A stretch of 64,000 nt of DNA, from contig CABHOK010000007.1 of the NCBI GenBank assembly GCA_902168205.1, positions 558,001 to 622,000 of the forward strand. The letters run 5' to 3'. The DNA comes from an uncultured Chitinophaga sp. (lineage in GTDB: Bacteria; Bacteroidota; Bacteroidia; Cytophagales; Cyclobacteriaceae). The position numbers were made by a program, and so were the translations under genes. Positions 18,044 to 26,977 of this stretch are shown here, piece by piece. A model generated the notes under the pieces. That model made no database searches. It saw only the letters and a list, made by a program, of their open reading frames with translations, and had not been told where the DNA came from. Numbering within the stretch: the stretch's first letter is position 1; each line of letters begins with the position of its first letter.

Positions 18044-20503
18044 ATGAAAGCAAAAACGATGTTGAAAATTGTCTTAGTGGTGGTTGTGTCTCTTATTGCA
18101 CGTCTTTCATGGGCGCAAAGTTGTAATTGCAAGTACACAGTAGGACTGACGGAGACGAATGTTGATGGAAAGGCTTTATCCATTCAACCGGGGGATGTGA
18201 TCTGTATACAAGCAGGTAACAGAAGTGTATTGAGATTCTCTAATATAGTAGGTACTGCAGCGAATCCAGTTATAATAAAGAACTGCGGTGGCGTAGCTAA
18301 TATAGAGAATACGGATAAGAGTTATGCCGTGTGGTTTTCAGCAAGCCGCTACTTCCGTGTAACGGGAACCGGAGATGCTGCGAACAACTATGGTATACGC
18401 GCGAAGACTTCAAAATCAGGATCGAATGCATTTGTAGTAACAGATTTAAGTTCTGATGTTGAAGTGGATCACGTAGAAGTTGCAGGTGCTGGTTTTTCGG
18501 GTATCATGGCGAAAACAGACCCGCGTTGCGATCTGACTGCAAACCGCGGTGTATTTACCATGTATAACGTTGTTATTCACGAAAACTATGTGCACGATGT
18601 AACGGGTGAAGGTATGTATATCGGTAACTCATTCTATAACGGATGGACTGGTAACACTTCGTGCAGCGGTACAACACTTTATCCTCACGACATCATTGGT
18701 TGCAAAGTATATAAGAACATCATCAAACGCACAGGCTGCGAAGCGATTCAGGTTGGTACGGCTTCATCGGGTTGCGAAATATATAATAATGACATCGAAC
18801 TTTTCGGACAGGATCCATTTGCAAACTATCAGAACAACGGTGTGCAAATCGGCCTTGGTACCGGTGGTAAAATGTATAACAACATCATCAAAAATGGTCC
18901 TGGTAATGGTATAATTGTACAAGGTAAAGGCGATAACGTTATCTATAATAACATCATCATCGGTGCAGGCAGCAACGGTATATATTGTGATGACGCTACA
19001 ACAAGCGGTACACTCGGTCCTGGTTTCTCTTTCATCAACAACACGATTATCACACCCGGTGGCGATGGCTTAAAGATCGCTGCTGAGCGTGTGGCCATGA
19101 ACCACTTCATCAACAACATTATCATCAAGCCGGGCACAGGTGTATATGTAAACAAAGCTCCTGCTACCGTGAAAATGGAAGAAGTGAACAACTACTATAG
19201 TGCAAACATTGCTGACGCGAAATTTGTAAATGCTGCTACAAACGATTATCACCTGCTTAACACATCACCAGCGTTGAACAAAGGTACTGCAACATCCACA
19301 TACGGTGTAACGTTCGACTACGACAGCAAAGCAAGACCTTCCGGTGGTGTATATGATATCGGTGCATTCGAATTGCAAACTGTTAGCAACGTGCTGCCTA
19401 CTGTAAACGCGGGCACTGATAAAACGATAACACTTCCTACAGCAACCGTATCACTCACCGGAACTGCAAGCGACTCTGATGGATCTATAGCATCGTATAA
19501 CTGGACAAAACAAAGCGGTGGTGCTGCTACGTTGACGAATGCTACTACGGCTACACTATCTGCTTCTGCACTGGTAGCTGGTACCTATACTTTCAGACTT
19601 ACTGTAACAGACAATACTGGTGCCACTGCGTATGACGATGTAGTTGTAACGGTGAATGATGCTGCGAAGCCTCCTGTAATCGTTGAAACTCCGATTTTCC
19701 GAATCAACACCGGTGGTGCTACGATCAGCGCAAGCCCGATCAACTGGATCTCTGATACACAAGCTGCCAAGTCTCAATATCTGGATGCTGCCAGCGCAAA
19801 CTATACTGCAGGCGGTTCAAGCTGGACTGGTACAAATACAACCGGTGCTCCTAACAATATGTTTGGTCCGAACCGATACTCGCCTACTTACGGTGGTACT
19901 ACCATGGAATGGAACTTCCCTGTACAAAGCGGAACGTATAAGGTAAATCTGTACTTCGCAGAGACTCCGTATACAGGTGGTGTGAAAGCTGCTGGTGCAC
20001 GTGTGTTCCACATCAACGCAGAGGGTACACGCAAACTCAGCAACATCGATATCTATGCTGAAGCAGGAATGAACGCACTGAAAAAGCAGTTTGAAATAAC
20101 TGTAACAGACGGTACACTTGACCTGGACTTCGTTCGCTCAGTAGGTAACCCGCAAGTGAATGGCATCGAGATTGTAGCATTAACAGAACAAACTACTACA
20201 ACGGCTCGCTCAGCAACTGCTGAAGAAGAATTTGAGACAACAGACGAGACAACTGCGGTTGCTTCTGTACAGGCAAGTCCGAATCCTTTCACTGACAGAC
20301 TAAACCTGACGTTGACTGCACAAAGTGAAAATGTTTCGATCGCATTACAAGATATGAATGGCTACACAGTTCTGGAAGATGTTCAGCATGATGTATCTGA
20401 AATCAACCTTGACTTCGGTACTACCAGACTCCCTGCCGGTATATATATACTGACTGTAAATGCAGATGGTAAAGTTGCCAAGCAACGTGTGATCAAGCGA
20501 TAA
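18044..20503 (+). CDS. T9SS-secreted beta-helix / PKD / malectin-domain protein
   Basis: The ATG at 18044 (preceded directly by a GTG) gives 819 residues. A signal peptide ends at SWAQ. Residues about 30-430 form a right-handed parallel beta-helix: repeated NNIIIK..., IYNNDIELFG, MYNNIIKNGPGNGIIVQG, IYNNIIIGAGSNGIYCD rungs, as in pectate lyase/inulin-type surface enzymes. A PKD-like Ig domain follows (about 435-530, NAGTDKTITLPTATVSLTG ... YTFRLTVTDNTGA). Then comes a malectin carbohydrate-binding domain (about 540-700, FRINTGGATI ... YKVNLYFAET ... NGIEIVAL). The last about 85 residues are a type A T9SS sorting domain (SPNPFTDRLNLTL ... LPAGIYILTVNADGKVAKQRVIKR). Inference: exported through the type IX system and surface-bound or released, probably a polysaccharide-active or -binding protein. 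Confidence 0.9.
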   Translation: MKAKTMLKIVLVVVVSLIARLSWAQSCNCKYTVGLTETNVDGKALSIQPGDVICIQAGNRSVLRFSNIVGTAANPVIIKNCGGVANIENTDKSYAVWFSASRYFRVTGTGDAANNYGIRAKTSKSGSNAFVVTDLSSDVEVDHVEVAGAGFSGIMAKTDPRCDLTANRGVFTMYNVVIHENYVHDVTGEGMYIGNSFYNGWTGNTSCSGTTLYPHDIIGCKVYKNIIKRTGCEAIQVGTASSGCEIYNNDIELFGQDPFANYQNNGVQIGLGTGGKMYNNIIKNGPGNGIIVQGKGDNVIYNNIIIGAGSNGIYCDDATTSGTLGPGFSFINNTIITPGGDGLKIAAERVAMNHFINNIIIKPGTGVYVNKAPATVKMEEVNNYYSANIADAKFVNAATNDYHLLNTSPALNKGTATSTYGVTFDYDSKARPSGGVYDIGAFELQTVSNVLPTVNAGTDKTITLPTATVSLTGTASDSDGSIASYNWTKQSGGAATLTNATTATLSASALVAGTYTFRLTVTDNTGATAYDDVVVTVNDAAKPPVIVETPIFRINTGGATISASPINWISDTQAAKSQYLDAASANYTAGGSSWTGTNTTGAPNNMFGPNRYSPTYGGTTMEWNFPVQSGTYKVNLYFAETPYTGGVKAAGARVFHINAEGTRKLSNIDIYAEAGMNALKKQFEITVTDGTLDLDFVRSVGNPQVNGIEIVALTEQTTTTARSATAEEEFETTDETTAVASVQASPNPFTDRLNLTLTAQSENVSIALQDMNGYTVLEDVQHDVSEINLDFGTTRLPAGIYILTVNADGKVAKQRVIKR

Positions 20504-20532
20504 TTTTTGATAGTTAACTTTTCCTAACCAAC

Positions 20533-20568
20533 AGAGGCCGTCTCAAAAGGACGGTCTCTTGTTTTTAT
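20533..20568 (+). terminator. Intrinsic terminator after the beta-helix protein gene
   Basis: Arms AGAGGCCGTC and GACGGTCTCT (one G-T pair) with a 7-base loop, followed by TGTTTTTAT, 30 bases past the stop at 20503. Confidence 0.9.
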
Positions 20569-20575
20569 ATAAAAT

Positions 20576-20605
20576 AAAAAAGAAGAGACTGTACTCTTCT
20601 TTTTT
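20576..20605. terminator. Bidirectional terminator between convergent genes
   Basis: AAAAAAGAAGAG and CTCTTCTTTTTT pair perfectly over 12 bases around ACTGTA, with the A/T runs serving both strands. It separates the plus-strand secreted protein gene from the minus-strand phosphodiesterase gene ending at 20629. Confidence 0.88.
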
Positions 20606-20628
20606 ATTTATAGTATAATGAATCCGTG

Positions 20629-21693
20629 TTATCGCTTCACCAACGAAAGCAATAATTCAGGTTCGTTGGTAGTGATAAAATCTACATTTTGTTTAAGCAG
20701 TTCATCCAGCACCAGTTTGTCATTCACCGTCCATACATTGATCGTTAACTTTCTGTTCTTTGCATCGGTTAACCAGTCTGGATTTTTCTGCAGTACACTG
20801 ACGTGATAGTCCAGTCCATACAAATTATCGGCAGCCAGTTCAGCGGGTGCTTTATCCCCTTTCAAATAAGCAGCATGTGCGTACGGTGCAAGCTTCATTA
20901 CCTCCTTGCACACATCATAATCAAAACTGATATAGTCAACCCAGGCTTGTGCGTGGAGCTTTTCTACCAGCGTTATAATTTTATGTGTTAACGCCAGCGA
21001 ACCTTCTTTACCCAGCTCCGATGGTTTTATCTCCAGGATCAGTTTTGTTTTGTTTTGCATCATGCCGGCCTTAAGATAATTTTCGAGTGTTGGCAACGAT
21101 TCACCATTTGAAAGCTTCACCGTTAGTAATTCGCGCGAATTGGTTTTAGCGATGGAGATACCTTGTATTGATGCATCGTGGTTAATTACCGGAAGTGAAT
21201 CAGCAGACATGTGCACATCGAACTCGCTTCCTTCACAGCCCAATGCTATAGCATGGTTCAACGCTGCAATGGAGTTTTCAGTTGCACCTGTATTTTTCCA
21301 CGCACCACGATGCGCTATCACCTTGTTCCGGATGAAATCATCTTTAACAATCCGGAATATACTGGTCTCTTCACCGGAAGTTGTCTTAACGATAATACTG
21401 ACGTCAGCATACGTTGCACCCGCCTTTAATTTTTCAGGACGAATGGATAGCTGATGATCTTTGCTGATTTTGAATGCAGCCTGATTCTCACCATCGAGTG
21501 TGATGGATTTAATGTCACCCGTTCGAAGTCTCACGTAACCGACCGCCTGTGTATTCTTGCTCCATGTATAGCCCGTCAGGTATACAGTAGCCCGACCGTT
21601 GGTTTGTGCCACACAATAGCCCTGTATCAAAAGCAACGGCCACAACACAAGCATAAGTACCTCTCTGATAAACATTTTTTTAATTAGAAACAT
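20629..21693 (-). CDS. Glycerophosphodiester phosphodiesterase, secreted
   Basis: A 354-residue protein with an N-terminal signal peptide (cleavage near YCVAQ). Residues about 30-115 are an Ig-like/BACON-like accessory domain seen in Bacteroidetes phosphodiesterases (YLTGYTWSKNTQAVGYVRLRTGD). Residues about 120-350 are a GDPD TIM barrel: AHRGAWKNTGATENSIAAL (catalytic His-Arg, metal Glu), GSEFDVHMSADSLPVINHDASIQG (metal Asp, second catalytic His), LILEIKPSE, and the C-terminal INVWTVNDKLVLDEL and FITTNEPELL. It should hydrolyse glycerophosphodiesters to glycerol 3-phosphate and an alcohol in the periplasm. It is monocistronic, with a terminator pair downstream. Confidence 0.92.
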   Translation of the reverse strand: MFLIKKMFIREVLMLVLWPLLLIQGYCVAQTNGRATVYLTGYTWSKNTQAVGYVRLRTGDIKSITLDGENQAAFKISKDHQLSIRPEKLKAGATYADVSIIVKTTSGEETSIFRIVKDDFIRNKVIAHRGAWKNTGATENSIAALNHAIALGCEGSEFDVHMSADSLPVINHDASIQGISIAKTNSRELLTVKLSNGESLPTLENYLKAGMMQNKTKLILEIKPSELGKEGSLALTHKIITLVEKLHAQAWVDYISFDYDVCKEVMKLAPYAHAAYLKGDKAPAELAADNLYGLDYHVSVLQKNPDWLTDAKNRKLTINVWTVNDKLVLDELLKQNVDFITTNEPELLLSLVKR

Positions 21694-21716
21694 AAGGCAA
21701 ATTTATTTGTAAACAT

Positions 21717-21834
21717 TGGAAGATGAGATAATTGAAAGATTAGAAGATTGCAAGATTGAAAGATTAAGGAGATTGTGCCAGCGCTATATTTCAATTTTAA
21801 ATTTTGAACATTTCAATCTTCTACCCCTCCAATT
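21717..21834. repeat. GATTGAAAGATT purine-rich direct and inverted repeats (left flank of the MoxR-bpX block)
   Basis: Bases 21717-21772 carry repeated GATTGAAAGATT / AGAAGATTG units; 21790-21834 carry the complementary pattern (ATTTCAATTTTAAATTTT ... ATTTCAATCTTCT). The two halves can form an imperfect stem. A clearly related array lies at 28656-28790, at the far end of the five-gene block. Repeats of this type are common between genes of Cytophagales in my experience. Confidence 0.7.
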
Positions 21835-21886
21835 CCACGATCTTGTAAGTTTTCCGTGTAAAGTGCTTAAAATCCGGGAGTAGTTC

Positions 21887-22588
21887 ATGCATTTCAAATT
21901 TGCTATGCTCCGCAGATCGCGCCATCTTGCAAATCTGTATATGGCAATAGATAACCAATTTCTGAAAATGATCGCGCAGCTCCGGCAACACGAGGAAGTG
22001 ATGCTATATGGAAATCTCCTGCATGTTACACAACCCGATCTGGAAGCGGTAATCCATTTCCTGGAACAAGAGTATAATCGTGAAGTATTACAGTATCCAT
22101 CCGGTGCTCCCCCGTTCCATGCAGCTGCAGCCTCGTGGTCTGCACAACTTGTATACAAGGCTGCACAGTTGATGCTACACCGCGAAAATAAACCGGAAGA
22201 TCTCCGCGCTTTACTGCCGGTATTTACCCAAGAGCAAAATGATTCCGCAATTTTATCGGCTGATCTATGCCTTCGATTTATACCAGCGATGCGGGAGCAT
22301 TTACACGTAATCGATCCCGAGGATCCGCTACTCGTGTTACTGGATGAATTATTGATACAGTGGCACTACTCCGGTATATCTGCCGCACTTGACATTTCAA
22401 AACTTGACTTGGGCCCGATTGTCTCATCCTCTGCTCTTCTGACGCTATATACCGAACGTATTATATACTATCGAAAAACAGAACTGGCTAAACATCCGCT
22501 CTTCCTTGAAACAATTCGTGCATCACTGGGTATATATGGCGATACCTTGTGGAAAGAATTTAAAGACGTTATTATTCCTGAACCATGA
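21887..22588 (+). CDS. Unknown helical protein, first gene of the MoxR-bpX operon
   Basis: A 233-residue protein, mostly helical by sequence pattern (DNQFLKMIAQLRQHEEVM, LEAVIHFLEQEYNREVLQ, WSAQLVYKAAQLMLHRE, DELLIQWHYSGISAAL). The ATG at 21887 gives the full frame; an ATG at 21941 (MAIDNQFLKM) is an alternative that removes 18 basic residues. I do not recognise a family. Its stop overlaps the start of the MoxR gene by four bases (ATGA), so it is translationally coupled to it. By position it corresponds to the small helical partners encoded next to MoxR in MoxR-vWA-beta-propeller ternary systems. Its role is unknown; a scaffold or client-adaptor role is an inference. Confidence 0.65.
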   Translation: MHFKFAMLRRSRHLANLYMAIDNQFLKMIAQLRQHEEVMLYGNLLHVTQPDLEAVIHFLEQEYNREVLQYPSGAPPFHAAAASWSAQLVYKAAQLMLHRENKPEDLRALLPVFTQEQNDSAILSADLCLRFIPAMREHLHVIDPEDPLLVLLDELLIQWHYSGISAALDISKLDLGPIVSSSALLTLYTERIIYYRKTELAKHPLFLETIRASLGIYGDTLWKEFKDVIIPEP

Positions 22589-23712
22589 ATACTATTGACA
22601 ACCTGAACAAGGTTCTGACATTTGTAAAAAACTCTTTCGTTGGAAAAAATGAAATTGTTGATCTGCTGGGTATAAGTTTGCTGGCCCGTGAAAATGCTTT
22701 TCTTCTGGGCCCTCCCGGCACAGCGAAGAGCGCTATTATCCGGCAGCTTTCAGATTGTATTCAGGGCGGAAAGAACTTTGAATATTTACTCACGCGTTTC
22801 ACAGAGCCAAACGAGATATTCGGTCCATTTGATATTCGTAAACTGAAAGAAGGCGAACTCATTACCAACACCGATGGTATGATGCCGGAAGCATCCATGG
22901 TGTTTCTGGACGAAATCTTCAATGCCAACAGTGCTATATTGAACAGCTTGCTCATGGCATTGAACGAACGCATTTTCAGACGCGGTAAAGAAACCCGTAA
23001 ACTTCCTGCGCTCATGTTCGTAGGCGCGAGTAACGTGTTGCCTGAAGACGAAGCGCTGAATGCGCTGCTTGATCGCTTCCTGATCCGCGTGCGTTGTGAC
23101 TACGTTGATACTGATTTACTGGAAGAGGTATTGCTCGCAGGCTGGAATCTGGAGAGTCGGTCTGTTGAGCGTCCGGTAATAACACCACAGGAAATTACCG
23201 AGCTGCAGCAACGTTGTCGCCAGGTAGACCTTGCTCCTGTCCGGAAACAATTTGTAGATGTAGTCCATACGTTGCGTAACACCGGTATAAAAGTTTCGGA
23301 CAGGCGCGCAGTAAAGATTCAGAACCTGATGGCCGCGAGTGCACTGATCAGCAACCGGACGCAGGCGATTCTTTCTGACTTGTGGGTGTTGAAATATATA
23401 TGGGACACGGAAGAGCAGATCGAAATACTGGCAGGTATCATTGACTCGATCATTGAAAAAGATACAGCACTGCAGCCACATCCGCAGGCACACTATAACA
23501 AAACTCCCCAGGCAGAAGAGCTGATCAAAGATGTACAGCTGCTTGCTTCACGTTGGGAGTCAGGTAACCTCTCGTTTGAAGAACAGAATGTTATCAAGGA
23601 TAAACTCCGTTATGTGCAAACGCGCTGTAACTGGATCAAAAAGAATGAGCACAAAGATCATATACAGGCTGAAATAGAACAGTTATGGAAAAAGATGCTG
23701 GAGGCAGTATAG
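22585..23712 (+). CDS. MoxR-type AAA+ ATPase (RavA-like branch)
   Basis: A 375-residue AAA+ protein. Residues 42-49 are the Walker A GPPGTAKS; Walker B is VFLDEIF with Asp109/Glu110; sensor-1 sits in FVGASNVLPEDEALNALLDRFLIRV, which also carries the arginine-finger region. The pre-Walker-A FVGKNEIVDLLGISLLARENAFLLG and the RFTEPNEIFGPFDI stretch are the MoxR/RavA signatures. The all-helical lid with DRRAVKIQNLMAASALISNR follows, then a RavA-like C-terminal extension of about 80 residues. MoxR ATPases act as remodellers that activate or insert cofactors into partner complexes, usually with vWA-domain proteins. Here the fourth gene of the operon encodes a vWA-like protein. It overlaps its upstream neighbour by 4 bases and the downstream gene by 28, so it is coupled to both. 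Confidence 0.9.
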   Translation: MNTIDNLNKVLTFVKNSFVGKNEIVDLLGISLLARENAFLLGPPGTAKSAIIRQLSDCIQGGKNFEYLLTRFTEPNEIFGPFDIRKLKEGELITNTDGMMPEASMVFLDEIFNANSAILNSLLMALNERIFRRGKETRKLPALMFVGASNVLPEDEALNALLDRFLIRVRCDYVDTDLLEEVLLAGWNLESRSVERPVITPQEITELQQRCRQVDLAPVRKQFVDVVHTLRNTGIKVSDRRAVKIQNLMAASALISNRTQAILSDLWVLKYIWDTEEQIEILAGIIDSIIEKDTALQPHPQAHYNKTPQAEELIKDVQLLASRWESGNLSFEEQNVIKDKLRYVQTRCNWIKKNEHKDHIQAEIEQLWKKMLEAV

Positions 23713-24428
23713 TATATTTCCTTTCGATTCCGCAGGCCTATAAAAATGATCTGGCGCGCATCCGGCAATGGACCAATCTGAAAGCCGGCTTCGATGAAAA
23801 TATCATTTGGATCAGGGATCTGAATTACCAGCAGGTATACTCGACCGAAGTACGTTCGATACCTTTTGCCACGGCATACTATGAGAAAGGTAATCAGCTT
23901 TATTTACTCGATCGGAAATTACCCGAACGTAATGTGCCTGGATTGCTGTGGACACCAATAGACCGCGCCCTGCCGGTTAAGCTTCCATCGCTCAACCATA
24001 ATTATTTTGGTATACATGATACGATCAGCATTACAATGGTACCATCGGATCGGGAGACCGATGCTGTTGCCATGATTGTATCACTTGATGTGCTCAGTCA
24101 CTATATAGAGAACGCACCCGCTGTTCGTCTCGAAAAAATACGTTGGGCTGTTCTCGGTTCCAATCAGGCATTCCTGTTAGGCACTCCGTTGTTGCCGATT
24201 CCGGGTACAACGGTATGGTCGCGCAAGGATCTGCTTTTTCCTACCGGGTACGATTTTGAATTACATTCTGTATCGGATGTGATCCAGAAGAAAATCAACC
24301 CGGGAAGAGACTCCTGGATTCTTTGGGACACCGATAACTCTTATCAACTGATTTCGAAAGAAAGTCTCGTACCTTTATCCCGGAGCTCATTTCGCGTTAC
24401 GATCACCAATCCACTACAGCAATCGTGA
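23685..24428 (+). CDS. Unknown protein of the MoxR-bpX system (bpX-type partner)
   Basis: A 247-residue protein starting MEKDAGGSIVYFLSIPQAYKN, overlapping the end of the MoxR gene by 28 bases and ending in a GTGA overlap with the next gene. The composition is beta-rich with aromatic and Pro-rich turns (LLWTPIDRALPVKLPSLNHNYFG, FLLGTPLLPIPGTTVWSRKDLLFPTGYDFE). That pattern fits the family-specific partner domains named bpX in MoxR-vWA-beta-propeller ternary systems described by Aravind and co-workers. I cannot say which bpX class it is. No signal peptide or membrane segment is visible. Inference: a cytoplasmic component recognised or remodelled by the MoxR-vWA pair. Confidence 0.62.
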   Translation: MEKDAGGSIVYFLSIPQAYKNDLARIRQWTNLKAGFDENIIWIRDLNYQQVYSTEVRSIPFATAYYEKGNQLYLLDRKLPERNVPGLLWTPIDRALPVKLPSLNHNYFGIHDTISITMVPSDRETDAVAMIVSLDVLSHYIENAPAVRLEKIRWAVLGSNQAFLLGTPLLPIPGTTVWSRKDLLFPTGYDFELHSVSDVIQKKINPGRDSWILWDTDNSYQLISKESLVPLSRSSFRVTITNPLQQS

Positions 24429-26977
24429 CACCTGCAAATTACTTTCAATCGTATCAGAATTATTTCTGGCAGTGGGAAGATACCGCTGAGGTGATCGCTA
24501 TACCAAAAGAGTCTACGATCGCTTATCGAGAGCTTCTCGGAGAGATTATAGGTAAACTATATCCGCAGGGCTTACCTCCTTTCGGTTCGTTGCTATTGGT
24601 GATGATCGCTACGAATCCTAATGGTTCTGCGTCATTGGATGCCGTATATAGTATTGTTCAGCAATCCGGCTCCCTGCCTAAAAACAGTGAAACTACTTTG
24701 GCAGGCGCGATTGGCTTTCTGAAACTCTTAACAGAATTACCGAAACCTTATAAGGAAGGCAAACGCAGGTTGTTGCTGTTACAGGCGCTATTCGAACAAT
24801 GCCACAATATTTTATCGTTGAAAGCTTCTGCTGGTGTACAGGCCCAATACCATCAACGCTTATTTGAAAACGGACTTCAACCAGTTCCCCTGCAGGATAG
24901 TGTATTTGATAAAGACTTCAGACCACTGAGTATACTGGCTGGTAAATTTCAAAGTACACAGGAAATCATCAATCGCATTGCGGCCTTGCCGGATACACAG
25001 CAGTATGATATCAAGTTTGATGAGACACCCGGAGATGATACGCCTGCTCCGAAAACGGATCTCGTAGATGAGCTCTTGCAGAGCTATAAAACATTTGCTG
25101 TGGGCTCACTGATTCGCTGGCTCTGGAGCGGACTAAATATACCTGTACACAGCACTTTGCCGAGCCAGCAGCCGCTGGGTGGCTTCTCTGATCTGACCAA
25201 CAAGGGAGACTTCGATAAACTTCTTGTTTCTGAATTTGCGTATGACGATCTTCTATTCCTATCGCGACTCGCGAATAACGAAGCCCTGTATATTCACCGC
25301 GAAGTTCCTCCCACGCATAACAACCTGCAACGACTCATCCTGATCGATGCTACGCTGAAGAACTGGGGCAACCCGAAGGCTATTGCTTTTGCTATAGCCA
25401 TCGCGATTGCACGTCATCCCAAAACAGATATAGGTTGTTCGGTGGTAGTATTGGGAAACACTTCTTATCACACGGTATCCATCGAAACAATCGATTCAAT
25501 CATTGATGCCGTACAGATCGTTGAAGAAGGCCTTCATCCGGCACACAGTCTCGAAGCATTTTTAAAAGAGAACAAAGTTGATTCGAACAGAGAGGTATTC
25601 TTTATAACGGAACCGTCTACAGTAAAGCAATCGGCCCTGCTGAAAGTATTGAACGAGCATCAACAACGTATCCACTATCATATATATACTGATATTGCCG
25701 GCAATGTAGATATATACAAGCGACAAGGCAGCAGCAAACGGCATGTACAACACATCCTCCTCCCGCTTGAGACACTCTGGAAAAAACCAGCGTCACTCAA
25801 GGCGGAACAGCGTGTGCAGCAACCTGGTTTTCGTGTAAATTATCCGATCCTGCTGAAAGATGACGCATCTGCAAAAGTAAGGCTGGCTCCCGATGGAGAG
25901 GTCTTCCTGTTTACGAAAGAACAAACTATACTACGACTATTCGACAAGGCAACGGAACGTCACGAACGCGGCTGGGATCTGATATACTGTAACCTACCCT
26001 TTCATTCTGATCATTGCGAAATCGGTATTTCGGAAAATCGCCATCACGTTGCACTGATCTTTAACAGCAACACACGCGAACTGCTTCTGCTTGACTTGCA
26101 TACTGCAGAGAAGAAGATTATACCATTCCGGGAATGGAAATTTACTACACGGCCTTCCTTTATATTTGATGACGGTAATTTTGTTCATTCCAATTCCGCT
26201 GGAGCATGGAGTATAGCAACAGACGGTACTGTCAAGCGCATCGATACGATCGACTCCGGCAAATTTCAACAACGGGAAACCGCATTGCAATCGGCTTCAA
26301 AATATACCTGGGCTCATTCCGTTCTAAAAAATGTAACGAAAGTATTTATTAATGATGGCGGAGAACTCGTATTCAAGCTTCACACACTGAGACTCGTAGG
26401 GCAAAGCATGCACATTAAATTTATGCAATGCCGTGATTTAACCTCGAAAGCCACGGCAGAGCTTAACGATAATAATATATTTGTATTTATTGATGGCAGC
26501 TCCGTTGAAGTTAATCGCTCCGGCCTGTTAATATTGAACAGCAGTGACAAGCAGATCCCAACGATATATATACCTACTGCGCTCGACAGTTCACTAGGGT
26601 TGGCGACAGATTCTGAATTTGCGGGTAACACCTACTATTACAAAGAGCCCGTGTATGAAGTAATTCTGAAACGGATCGGTGAACGTAAATTAGAAAGCGT
26701 AAAAACCCTGAAAGAGCTGGCTAATTTCTCGCTGATGGACGCAAAGTCGATGATTGACAATGAAAATCATGCCGTTATTTTTACCCATTGCCTAAGACAA
26801 AAAGCACTTGCGTTTCAAAAGACCATGACTGAGATCGGAAACGATGTTGAATTGAGGGAAATAGCAGGCTCAGCAGAGCTGCAAAAAATAACATTGGAAG
26901 AATTTTACAAGAAGTACCTCGGGCGCTATATAAATACAATTCTAAATCATGGAGCTGAAGCTGATACCAACCGATAA
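24425..26977 (+). CDS. vWA-like / beta-propeller protein with L7/L12-like C-terminal domain
   Basis: An 850-residue protein that starts with GTG at 24425, inside the stop of the previous gene. Residues about 1-280 are helical. About 295-440 resemble a von Willebrand A fold (RLILIDATLKNWGNPKAIAFA ... SVVVLGNTSYHTVSI ... EVFFITEPSTV), but the metal-ion site is degraded: the usual DxSxS is DATLK at 308-312. About 470-730 carry beta-propeller-like blades (VRLAPDGEVFLFTKEQ, HHVALIFNSNTRELLLLDL, FVHSNSAGAWSIATDG). About 745-835 look like the ribosomal protein L7/L12 C-terminal fold (YEVILKRIGERKLESVKTLK ... FSLMDAKSMIDN ... VELREIAG). The 3' end overlaps the next gene by 29 bases. It matches the vWA plus beta-propeller component of MoxR ternary systems. 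Confidence 0.72.
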   Translation: MTPANYFQSYQNYFWQWEDTAEVIAIPKESTIAYRELLGEIIGKLYPQGLPPFGSLLLVMIATNPNGSASLDAVYSIVQQSGSLPKNSETTLAGAIGFLKLLTELPKPYKEGKRRLLLLQALFEQCHNILSLKASAGVQAQYHQRLFENGLQPVPLQDSVFDKDFRPLSILAGKFQSTQEIINRIAALPDTQQYDIKFDETPGDDTPAPKTDLVDELLQSYKTFAVGSLIRWLWSGLNIPVHSTLPSQQPLGGFSDLTNKGDFDKLLVSEFAYDDLLFLSRLANNEALYIHREVPPTHNNLQRLILIDATLKNWGNPKAIAFAIAIAIARHPKTDIGCSVVVLGNTSYHTVSIETIDSIIDAVQIVEEGLHPAHSLEAFLKENKVDSNREVFFITEPSTVKQSALLKVLNEHQQRIHYHIYTDIAGNVDIYKRQGSSKRHVQHILLPLETLWKKPASLKAEQRVQQPGFRVNYPILLKDDASAKVRLAPDGEVFLFTKEQTILRLFDKATERHERGWDLIYCNLPFHSDHCEIGISENRHHVALIFNSNTRELLLLDLHTAEKKIIPFREWKFTTRPSFIFDDGNFVHSNSAGAWSIATDGTVKRIDTIDSGKFQQRETALQSASKYTWAHSVLKNVTKVFINDGGELVFKLHTLRLVGQSMHIKFMQCRDLTSKATAELNDNNIFVFIDGSSVEVNRSGLLILNSSDKQIPTIYIPTALDSSLGLATDSEFAGNTYYYKEPVYEVILKRIGERKLESVKTLKELANFSLMDAKSMIDNENHAVIFTHCLRQKALAFQKTMTEIGNDVELREIAGSAELQKITLEEFYKKYLGRYINTILNHGAEADTNR

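Noticed and set aside
21717-21834. CRISPR array
   Set aside because: The GATTGAAAGATT repeats are short, imperfect, unspaced and complementary in halves; no regular spacers or cas genes.
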